Shown piece after piece: positions 32,975 through 40,885 of a stretch of DNA of 64,000 bases. The stretch spans positions 62,001 through 126,000 of the forward strand of contig CAWEYO010000022.1 in NCBI GenBank assembly GCA_963813315.1, in the 5' to 3' direction. The translations under genes and the position numbers were made by a program. This DNA comes from CAWEYO01 sp963813315 (GTDB lineage: Bacteria; Pseudomonadota; Alphaproteobacteria; Rhizobiales; Rhizobiaceae). How positions within the stretch are numbered: position 1 is the first letter of the stretch; the number at the start of each line of letters is the position of its first letter. The notes below the pieces were generated by a model. The model saw only the letters and a program-made list of their open reading frames with translations. It was not told the DNA's origin and ran no database searches.

Positions 32975-34788
32975 ATGACGACACCCGTTTCCCTGATCCG
33001 CAACTTTTCCATCATCGCCCATATCGACCACGGCAAATCGACGCTTGCCGACCGCCTGATCCAGCTTACGGGCGGCCTCGACGCGCGCGAGATGGCGGGC
33101 AAGGAGCAGGTGCTGGAACTCGATGGACATCGAGCGCGAGCGCGGCATCACTATCAAGGCCCAGACCGTGCGTCTCAACTACCGCGCCAACGACGGCAAG
33201 GATTACGTGCTAAACCTGATCGACACGCCCGGCCATGTCGACTTCGCCTACGAGGTGTCGCGCTCGCTCGCAGCCTGCGAAGGCTCGCTGCTGGTCGTCG
33301 ACGCCTCCCAGGGCGTCGAGGCACAGACGCTGGCCAACGTCTATCAGGCCATAGACAACAACCACGAAATCGTCGTGGTGCTCAACAAGATCGACCTGCC
33401 TGCCGCCGAGCCCGAGCGCATCAGGGAGCAGGTGGAGGAAGTCATCGGCCTCGATGCCTCCCACGCCGTCATGATCTCGGCCAAGACCGGCATCGGCATC
33501 GAGGACGTGCTGGAGGCGATCGTGCACCAGCTTCCCCCGCCGCGCGAAGGCGATGCGCACGGCTCCTCTCAAGGCCATGCTGGTCGATAGCTGGTACGAC
33601 GCCTATCTCGGCGTGATCGTTCTGGTGCGCGTCATCGACGGCGTGATGAGAAAGGGCCAGACCATCCGCATGATGGGCACCGGCGCACGCTATCCCGTAG
33701 AGCGCACCGGGGTCTTCACCCCGAAAATGCTCAATGTCGAAGCGATTGGCCCCGGCGAATTCGGCTTCATCACGGCCTCCATCAAGGAGGTCGCTGACAC
33801 CCGCGTCGGCGACACCATCACCGAGGACCGCCGCCCGACAGCCAATGCGCTGCCGGGTTTCAAGCCGGCCCAGCCGGTGGTCTTCTGCGGCCTCTTCCCG
33901 GTAGATGCAGCCGATTTCGAGGCGCTGCGCGCAGCGGTCGGCAAGCTGCGGCTCAACGACGCCTCATTCTCCTATGATATGGAGACAAGTGCTGCCCTCG
34001 GCTTTGGCTACCGCTGCGGCTTCCTCGGGCTGCTTCATCTGGAAATCATCCAGGAGCGGCTGGAGCGCGAGTTCGACCTCGACCTGATCGCCACCGCGCC
34101 GTCGGTCGTCTACCGCATGCATCTCACCAATGGCGAGGTGAAGGAGCTGCACAACCCGGCCGACATGCCCGACCTGGTCAAGATCGCCCGCATCGAGGAG
34201 CCTTGGATTCGCGCCACGATCCTCACGCCCGACGACTATCTGGGCAGCATCCTGAAGCTCTGCCAGGACCGTCGCGGGGTCCAGGCCGACCTCTCCTATG
34301 TCGGCAAGCGCGCCATGCTTACCTACGATCTGCCGCTCAACGAGGTGGTGTTCGATTTCTACGACCGGCTGAAGTCGATCTCCAAGGGCTACGCCTCCTT
34401 CGACTATCACCTCACCGACTATCGCGAGGGCGACCTGGTGAAAATGTCGATCCTGGTCAATGACGAGCCGGTCGACGCGCTGTCGATGCTGGTCCACCGC
34501 ACGGCGGCGGAAAAGCGCGGCCGCACCATGTGCGAGAAGCTGAAAGAGCTGATCCCGCAGCACATGTTCAAGATCCCGATCCAGGCGGCCATCGGCGGCA
34601 GGATCATCGCCCGCGAAACCATCTCGGCGCTGCGCAAGGACGTCACGGCCAAGTGCTACGGCGGCGACGTCACCCGCAAGCGCAAGCTGCTGGAAAAGCA
34701 GAAAGAGGGCAAGAAGCGCATGCGCCAGTTCGGCAAAGTCGACATCCCGCAGGAAGCGTTTATCCAGGCGCTGAAAATGGGGGACTAG
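32975..34788 (+). pseudogene. lepA: Elongation factor 4 (LepA), full length but with two frameshifts
   Basis: Three frames in order encode an otherwise complete LepA of about 603 residues. Segment 1 (from ATG 32975) has HIDHGKSTLADRL. Segment 2 has MDIERERGITIKAQ, DTPGHVDF and LNKIDLPAA. Segment 3 (from about 33556 to stop 34788) has the remaining domains and the C-terminal KLLEKQKEGKKRMRQFG. The first shift is one extra base at 33116-33122 (GAACTCG where GACTCG restores VLDSMDIERERG); the second is one extra base near 33553-33560. LepA is a back-translocase GTPase, non-essential in most bacteria. Either real decay or sequence error. Confidence 0.9.
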
Positions 34789-34827
34789 CTAGCGACCATC
34801 TAGGGGGCGGAGCCATGTAGTGGGAGC

Positions 34828-36522
34828 TCACGAAGGGCTCTTCTTTCCCGGGTCTAAAAAGCATCGATTTATCGTCAGAAGTAATTTTCGAAATTCTGGG
34901 GCCTCGTTTCCTGCGTCAAGCCAAATGCAAAATTCCTTGTAAATCTCCTCCTTCATTCGTGACATACCTGACTTTTTTTCTTCAGATTTATCAGACTGCA
35001 TCTGATTAACTATTTCAGTATTCTTATCGTAAGCTCTCTTTCTTACTTCCTCAGGAAGAACTCCTTCCATCCTGCGCAGTCCTGCATTGTCTTTGCCGAC
35101 AATTATATAGTCCCTTCCTTTCACAAAGCCTATTCCCCTAAATTTTTCTTCAACCGAAGTCGCATCCAAGTCGAGCATGAAAACCACTCTATCAACAAAG
35201 CTGGAAATAAACTTAGTTAAGCATAAATCGTTTAGCTTATCTTTTCCACCTATTGGCTTTATTGTGATGCTTTTATCGATTAACGCTTCTCGCTTTTCAC
35301 AGTAGGCGTTTATATATTTCTGATCCAGCACGCCTTCCACTACTAGGATTCGCGATCCTCCGCCCTGCAGAATGCCCGCCCATGGGCTAAGATCATCTGC
35401 AGCCAGTCCGAGTGCATTCGCAAACGGCATCATCCAATTTTCGCCGGATGTATCGCAAATGCGGGTTTGTGCTGGCAAATTTCTCCGAACTACTCGTTCA
35501 AGTAGAATATTCGCTTCCGGCGATTGTCTGCTGAGCATAAAGGGTGAATGGCTCGAAACAATGACCTGAAGGTTAAACTCGTTGGACATGTCTTCTATTG
35601 CTCGACCGAAATCTGATTGGGCCGACGGGTGAAGAAAGGATTCAGGCTCTTCGATAATTACTAGTGGCAGGAAGCGTGATGAAGGATTGGGGTCACGCGA
35701 TGATTGTCGCGCTCTCCATATCGAACTCAGAACAAGCGTCCTATTGCGAGTGCCGCTTCCCCAATCATCAAGACTTGCACTCCCGCCTTTTTGTTCGGAT
35801 AGGGTGACCTCGAACGGAGTGCTTTCAAAATTTAATTTCGGATACTGCAGCTCGACTGTGTATTTCTCGCCCAAACGTCCTAGTATTTCTTCAAACGATT
35901 CTTTTTTTAATTTTAGTATTTTCTTCATTGTCGACGAATATTTTGCATTCAACTCCGCTATTTTGTCCATATCTGACCCGGAAGGCGAAAAATCAGATTT
36001 TTGTCTATAATAATACCTAGCCGACGCATAGCGCGTGCTGTCGTGATAGACAATAAATTCCTTCTCTCGGATCCATCGAACGATTTCTTGGGCAGCGTAT
36101 TCATCTAGTTCTTTGGCGTCTTCGCCGAGAAAAAGTGATCTTTTGCTGCGGCCTTCCGAATTTATTTTTGCTTTTATACACAATTTTGTTTCTGACGTAA
36201 TATCGATCTTTGACATTCGAGAGATAAATTGAGAAAGTGCAGGGTCATCGTTGTTATTAAACGTTAAATGCAGATTAATTTCAATGTCTTCAGATTTGTC
36301 TTTTTTCCAGAAAGTAATGTCCGTAGCCCATTCAAAATCAATTCGGTTTAGCCTAGTAAAAATATTATCATCGTAACTTCCAAGCACAACCCTTATTGCC
36401 TTAAATATCGAGCTTTTTCCGGAGTTATTCTTTCCTCCTATTAAGGTGTATCCCTTTGAAAAATTGATAGTGAAATCTTCTAAACTGCGGTAGTTGCGTG
36501 TGGTAACGTTTTCGATACGCAT
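34828..36522 (-). CDS. OLD-family ATP-dependent nuclease (AAA ATPase + TOPRIM)
   Basis: A 564-residue protein. N-terminal SMC/RecF-like ATPase: Walker A GGKNNSGKSS (about residues 29-38), signature-like WGSGTRNRTLVLSS, Walker B PLVIIEEPESFLHP and VIVSSHSPFML. C-terminal TOPRIM: ILVVEGVLDQKYI (Glu) and VVFMLDLDATS (DxD), with a basic C-terminal tail. OLD nucleases act in phage defence, for example P2 Old and Gabija GajA; no GajB-like helicase or reverse transcriptase is adjacent, so it looks like a solitary OLD. It is far more AT-rich than its neighbours, suggesting recent transfer. ATG 36522 follows GAGGCAGGAA. Confidence 0.9.
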   Translation of the reverse strand: MRIENVTTRNYRSLEDFTINFSKGYTLIGGKNNSGKSSIFKAIRVVLGSYDDNIFTRLNRIDFEWATDITFWKKDKSEDIEINLHLTFNNNDDPALSQFISRMSKIDITSETKLCIKAKINSEGRSKRSLFLGEDAKELDEYAAQEIVRWIREKEFIVYHDSTRYASARYYYRQKSDFSPSGSDMDKIAELNAKYSSTMKKILKLKKESFEEILGRLGEKYTVELQYPKLNFESTPFEVTLSEQKGGSASLDDWGSGTRNRTLVLSSIWRARQSSRDPNPSSRFLPLVIIEEPESFLHPSAQSDFGRAIEDMSNEFNLQVIVSSHSPFMLSRQSPEANILLERVVRRNLPAQTRICDTSGENWMMPFANALGLAADDLSPWAGILQGGGSRILVVEGVLDQKYINAYCEKREALIDKSITIKPIGGKDKLNDLCLTKFISSFVDRVVFMLDLDATSVEEKFRGIGFVKGRDYIIVGKDNAGLRRMEGVLPEEVRKRAYDKNTEIVNQMQSDKSEEKKSGMSRMKEEIYKEFCIWLDAGNEAPEFRKLLLTINRCFLDPGKKSPS

Positions 36523-36940
36523 TTCCTGCCTCAATAATTATATTGGATATTTTTTGGATAATATTTGGACTCTTCAGATATGCGGGCTAGCTCGAAATGC
36601 TAACAGACATAAAGCGTATATTTGATTCGTCCCCGCAAAGGGAGAGATAGGTGCCATCCTTTTACCTTCGCCATCACGACACGTTATATGGCCTCAGTTC
36701 CCTCAAGCCGCAACACGCCGGGATGCGGCGGCCCTGATTTTGCTTTTAACGGCAGCGGCCGCTGCGTCGGCCGCTGTGCTTAGGTTCTTCGCGTCTTGCC
36801 GCCGCCGGAACATTGCCCCTTCGCCCACCAGCGCGCCATGCCGCTGGATGTGCAGAAAAGCCGATGAAGGAATGCGTGAAGAACGCAAGTGCTATGGTGT
36901 CCGCCCCGCTTCCGCCACACAGCGCCCCTAACGCGGCCTT
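36523..36940. other. Transition from AT-rich island to GC-rich chromosome
   Basis: AT-rich to about 36640, then GC-rich. No confident gene. A possible 36-residue minus-strand peptide (ATG 36813 to stop at 36703, MFRRRQDAKNLSTAADAAAA...) has GAAGGGG upstream but no recognised relative. The right edge of the transferred segment probably lies near 36600-36700; no flanking repeat or integrase was found. Confidence 0.4.
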
Positions 36941-37108
36941 ATGAATTTCCTCCCGCGCCTTTTCCTCGCCGCTCTCCTGCCGCTTGCCGGTTGCGCCACG
37001 GCACCGGTGCGGCCCATTCCGCATTCGCCGGTGGAGGAACGGCCCGAGCCGCTGCCCGACGGTGTCAAGCCGCTGACGATGGAGCAGGAGGAGGACACCG
37101 CGGGCTGA
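36941..37108 (+). CDS. Small lipoprotein
   Basis: A 55-residue protein. Signal MNFLPRLFLAALLPLAGC has a clear lipobox LAGC. The mature peptide is proline-rich and acidic (VRPIPHSPVEERPEPLPDG, ending MEQEEDTAG). No strong ribosome site is seen before ATG 36941. Outer- or inner-membrane lipid anchoring is predicted; function unknown. Confidence 0.55.
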   Translation: MNFLPRLFLAALLPLAGCATAPVRPIPHSPVEERPEPLPDGVKPLTMEQEEDTAG

Positions 37109-37222
37109 CCGCGCGGCTTCCTTCGACCTTGCACTGCCTCATCCTGCCGAGACCTGCTCTCCGCCCGGGGAGAAGAGCCCGCGCTACCACGCATCGCACC
37201 TGACCCCGGACAAAGTCTCGTT

Positions 37223-37450
37223 TCAGCCGCCAAACTTTGTCAGCAAAACCGGAGCAGACGTGCCCAGCGCATCTGCAAGCCGGGCGATGTTGTCGAGCGA
37301 GATGTTCTGCTCGCAGCGCTCCACTGCGCCCACATAGGTGCGGTGCAGCCCTGCGAGATCGGCAAGGGCCTCCTGGCTCAGGCCCTTTTGCCGTCTCAAT
37401 CTCCGCATGTTCTCGGCGAGAATCCGCCGGAGCGGTTTGGCTTTCTCCAT
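37223..37450 (-). CDS. XRE-family small HTH regulator
   Basis: A 75-residue protein that is almost entirely an XRE helix-turn-helix: ILAENMRRLRRQKGLSQEA, LADLAGLHRTYVGAVERCEQ and NISLDNIARLADALGTSAPV. DNA-binding repressor, probably dimeric. It stands alone between a lipoprotein gene and a divergent CDGSH gene, whose control region (37451-37641) it might share. Targets unknown. Confidence 0.85.
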   Translation of the reverse strand: MEKAKPLRRILAENMRRLRRQKGLSQEALADLAGLHRTYVGAVERCEQNISLDNIARLADALGTSAPVLLTKFGG

Positions 37451-37641
37451 CAGGCGATGGAGCGGTTTTGACGTTTATAAGTCGACAGTCAATAAATAGC
37501 ATTTTTCGGAGAAACAACTGATCTTGCGTTATTTTCAGTGTCGACATTCAACACCACCGGGTCGCTTCCCGTAATCTCCGCCACTTGCGCTTCGCCGCCG
37601 GCAGGCGCACGCTTCGGCTCGGCAACAGCAGGAGGTGAGCC

Positions 37642-38268
37642 ATGGGTGCGATGGTTGAAGGAGAGAAGATCGACATCGGCTTTTCCGGCAAGCGGTGCAT
37701 CCATTCTCGCAACTGCGTGCTCGCCGATCCGCATGTCTTCGAGCCCAACGCGCCGGGCGAGTGGATCCATCCGGACGCCGCCGCCGTCGAGCGGGTCGTC
37801 GCGATCGCCGAGAGCTGCCCGTCAGGCGCCATCACCTATTTCCGCAAGGACGACGGGCCGCAGGAGAAGCCGCCGGCCGTCAACACGGTACGCATCCGCG
37901 AAAACGGACCGCTCGCTTTTCACGCCGAGCTGTCGGTTGCCGGGGAAGGCTGCTTCCGCGCCACGCTCTGCCGCTGCGGCGCCTCGCAGAACAAACCGTT
38001 CTGCGACGGCAGTCACAAGGCTTCCGCGTTCGCCGCCACCGGCGAGCCGCCGCTCAAGGAATCGGCGCCGCTCGCAGCGCGCGACGGGCCGCTTACCGTC
38101 ACGCCGCAACCTAACGGCTGCCTCAAGGTCGAAGGCAATCTGGAGATCGTATCGGGCACGGGCCGCACGGTGGAAAGAACCATGAAGGCATTTCTGTGCC
38201 GGTGCGGCCACTCCGGCAACAAACCTTTCTGCGACGGCACGCACAAGAAGATCGGATTTGTGGCGTGA
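37642..38268 (+). CDS. Iron-sulfur protein: divergent ferredoxin-like domain plus two CDGSH domains
   Basis: A 208-residue protein with three cluster sites. N-terminal (4-70): CIHSRNCVLADPHVF and ESCPSGAITYF, the DUF1271/Fer4_19 pattern. Middle (about 112-130): CRCGASQNKPFCDGSH. C-terminal (about 186-203): CRCGHSGNKPFCDGTH. CDGSH domains bind redox-active [2Fe-2S] clusters through three Cys and one His. The protein probably transfers electrons or clusters; partner unknown. AGGAGG precedes ATG 37642. Monocistronic. Confidence 0.88.
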   Translation: MGAMVEGEKIDIGFSGKRCIHSRNCVLADPHVFEPNAPGEWIHPDAAAVERVVAIAESCPSGAITYFRKDDGPQEKPPAVNTVRIRENGPLAFHAELSVAGEGCFRATLCRCGASQNKPFCDGSHKASAFAATGEPPLKESAPLAARDGPLTVTPQPNGCLKVEGNLEIVSGTGRTVERTMKAFLCRCGHSGNKPFCDGTHKKIGFVA

Positions 38269-38320
38269 TCTTCTGAAGCGCATTCGTGAAAGGTCCGGCT
38301 TGCCGCACGCGGCATTTCGG

Positions 38321-38427
38321 CTAAAGCGCATTGCTTCGAAACGGATTCATGTGATGCGCTTTAAGCTATTGTTTTTGTGCATGTCGTTATCCCAAAACCG
38401 CTGCACACTTTTGGGCGACAGGCATTA
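38321..38427. repeat. Interspersed repeat family A, copy 3
   Basis: CTAAAGCGCATTGCTTCGAA with inverted GCGCTTTAAG, then CTATTGTTTTTGTGCATGTC and CACTTTTGGGCGACA. Directly abuts a family C copy. Confidence 0.85.
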
Positions 38428-38529
38428 GAGCGGCGGACGCACAGATGGAATCGGTGCTGCCGCTCTATCTCTTTACTTGAGCATCGGATTATTCCCGAAA
38501 CCGGTTCCCACTTTCGGGTCCGATGCTCT
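38427..38529. repeat. Interspersed repeat family C, copy 3 (reverse orientation)
   Basis: AGAGCGGCGGACGC ... GCCGCTCT hairpin followed by GAGCATCGGATTATTCCCGA ... TCCGATGCTC. Adjacent to family A with no gap, so the two elements fill the space before the hydantoinase gene. Confidence 0.8.
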
Positions 38530-38570
38530 AAACACGCCGCACGACGCATCAGCCGGGGCCCTCCGATCGC

Positions 38571-40581
38571 ATGAACTCGAAGTCCGACGCACTGTTCCTG
38601 GGGATCGATACCGGCGGCACCTATACCGACGCCGTGCTGTGGTCGGAGGCGGAAGGCGTCGCCGCCAAGGCCAAGGCGCTCACCACGCGCCATGATCTGG
38701 CGGAAGGCATTTCCGGCGCGGTCGAACTCGGTGCTGGAAAAGGCCCGCGTCGATCCTGCCGCAGTCAAGCTGGTATCGATGTCGACCACGCTTGCCACCA
38801 ACGCGCTGGTCGAAGGGCAGGGTGGCCGCGTCGCCCTGGTCATGATCGGATTTTCCGAGGCCGACCTTTCCCGCGACGGCCTGCGGGCGGCGCTGGGCAC
38901 CGACCCGGTGGTGTTCTGCCCCGGCGGGCACGACGTCCACGGCAATGCGCATCCTCTGCATCTGGAGGCACTGGAGGCGGTCCTGCCAGAACTCGCAAGC
39001 TCCGTGTCCGGTTTCGCCGTCTGCGCCTATTTCGCCGTCCGTAACCCGGCACACGAAATCGCCGCCCGCGATATGATCCGGGAAAGGACCGGCCTGCCGG
39101 TCACGGCGAGCCACGAACTTTCGGCCAGGCTCGGCGGCCCGAGGCGCGCGTTGACGACGCTGCTCAACGCCCGCCTGATCTCCATGATCGACCGCCTCGT
39201 CGCCGCAACGGAAGGCTTTCTTGCAGCGCGCGGCATCGCGGCTCCGCTGATGGTTGTGCGCGGCGATGGCGCGCTGGTGTCGGCCGGCTTCGCGCGTGCG
39301 CGGCCGATCGAGACCATCCTGTCGGGTCCGGCGGCAAGTCTGGTTGGCGCCCGCCACATGACGGGACTGCACAGCGCGATCGTATCGGATATCGGCGGTA
39401 CGACGACGGACGTGGGCGTGCTCGAAAACGGGCGGCCGCGGCTCGATCCCGAAGGCGCGACCGTCGGAGGCTTCCGCACGATGGTCGAGGCCGTCGCGAT
39501 GCGTACCTTCGGCTTGGGCGGCGATTCCGAGGTGGCGCTGCAGGAGGGGGGGCTGGAGTCCAGGATCCTGCTCGGGCCACGCCGCTTGGTCCCCTTGGCG
39601 CTCGCGGGCGCAGTCCATGGCGAGGCGGTCATCGGCCAGTTGCAGCGCCAGCTCCGCGCGCCGAATCCCGGCCGCATGGACGGGCGCTTCGCGTTGCGGA
39701 CCGGCGTCCCCGATCGTTTGGCCGCCGGGCTGAGCGGGCCGGAGGCGAAGCTCTACGATATGATCGGCCGCGTGCCGCAGCCGCTCGACACGCTGCTCAC
39801 TTCCACCGCCCAGAACGCGACGCTCAACCGGCTCGTGTCGCGCGGCCTGGTCCATGTTTGCGGCTTCACTCCGTCCGATGCTGCTCACACGCTCGGCAAG
39901 CAGGCGAATTGGGATGCTGCCGCGGCCCGCCTGGGTGCGGAACTTTTCGCCCGAAAGCGGGATGGCAGGGGCCAACCCATTGCGCCCACTCCGGAAGCGC
40001 TCGCCGAACGCGTGCTCACCGCTTTGACGCGCTATTCGGCTGAGGTCATCCTTGAGACCGCCTTTGCCGAGGACGGCCTCGATGGCTCCGCCGCCGTCGC
40101 TCATACGCTTGTCCAGCGGGCAGTCGACGGCACCCACGGCATCGCGCGCCTGACTGTTGCCCTCGATCGGCCGGTGATCGGCCTTGGCGCTTCCGCTCCG
40201 CTGCACTACGCTGCGCTGCCGCCGCTGGTCGGCAATCGGTCGATCGTGCCGGAGGACACCGATGTCGCAAACGCACTGGGCGCGGTGGTCGGCCAAGTGC
40301 GGGTGACAGCCGAAGCGCGGGTCAGCCAGCCGAAGGAGGGCCTCTTCAGGGTATCGGCCGGAGACGCCATCCGCGACTTTGCCAGCGAGGCATCCGCGAT
40401 CGAGGCTGCCGCCGACGAAGTCCGCGAGATCGCTTCCGCTCGCGCCAGGGACGCCGGAACCGACACGGCGGAGATCGAGCTCACGCATGCTCTTCGCACG
40501 GCGACCGTCGAGGGGCACCGAACCTTTGTCGAGGCCCGCATCGTTGCGGTTGCCAGCGGGCGCCCGCGCATCGCCGTCTAG
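38571..40581 (+). pseudogene. Hydantoinase/oxoprolinase A (HyuA-like), one frameshift
   Basis: About 670 residues in two frames. The first ~50 residues from ATG 38571 carry the ASKHA phosphate motif FLGIDTGGTYTDAVLW. After an extra A at 38724-38730 (GAACTCG in place of GACTCG, which would read AVDSVLEKARVD), the second frame continues to TAG 40581 with MSTTLATNALVEGQGG, LSGPAASLVGARHM and VSDIGGTTTDVGVLENG. It resembles ATP-dependent hydantoin/5-oxoproline hydrolase alpha subunits; no HyuB gene is nearby. The stop codon lies in a family B repeat. The clean single-base shift suggests recent inactivation or a sequence error. Confidence 0.85.
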
Positions 40582-40725
40582 GGTATGTTGGTATTCAGGT
40601 GATGCCGGCCTGCAAACGGCGGTCTTCTGCGCTTCCGGTACTCACGTACCCAAACGTACGCTGCGTGCCGGTTCTCGAAAACCGCCATTTTCGGCTCGGC
40701 CTGACCTGAATCTCAACACACCCTA
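40579..40725. repeat. MITE-like repeat family B, full copy 2
   Basis: 147 bp, same length as the copy at 17443-17589 and nearly identical, from TAGGGTATGTTGGTATTCAG to CAACACACCCTA. Its first three bases are the TAG stop of the preceding gene, so insertion may have set that gene's end. Confidence 0.88.
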
Positions 40726-40885
40726 ATACATCGTGGAAGCCGGCCGGAACCGCAAAAGTCGCGACGCAGCCCGCATTGGCGAGTATTCAGGTGGGCTCTG
40801 AGACTTGCGGCCAATTGACCCTTCGGTGCGGGCGTGCCAAAGGCCGGAAAAGTTCTATATCCATGGAACTTCTGGAGTTGGGCGG

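Noticed and set aside
32975..34788. Programmed ribosomal frameshifting in lepA
   Set aside because: No slippery heptamer or downstream pseudoknot is evident at either site, and LepA is not known to use frameshifting.
34828..36522. Gabija or PARIS defence system
   Set aside because: Only the OLD-type protein is present; no GajB helicase or second PARIS component within several kilobases.
38680..40518. Long minus-strand open frame opposite the hydantoinase gene
   Set aside because: The plus strand has clear HyuA motifs throughout; the antisense frame is Arg/Gly-rich without domains.
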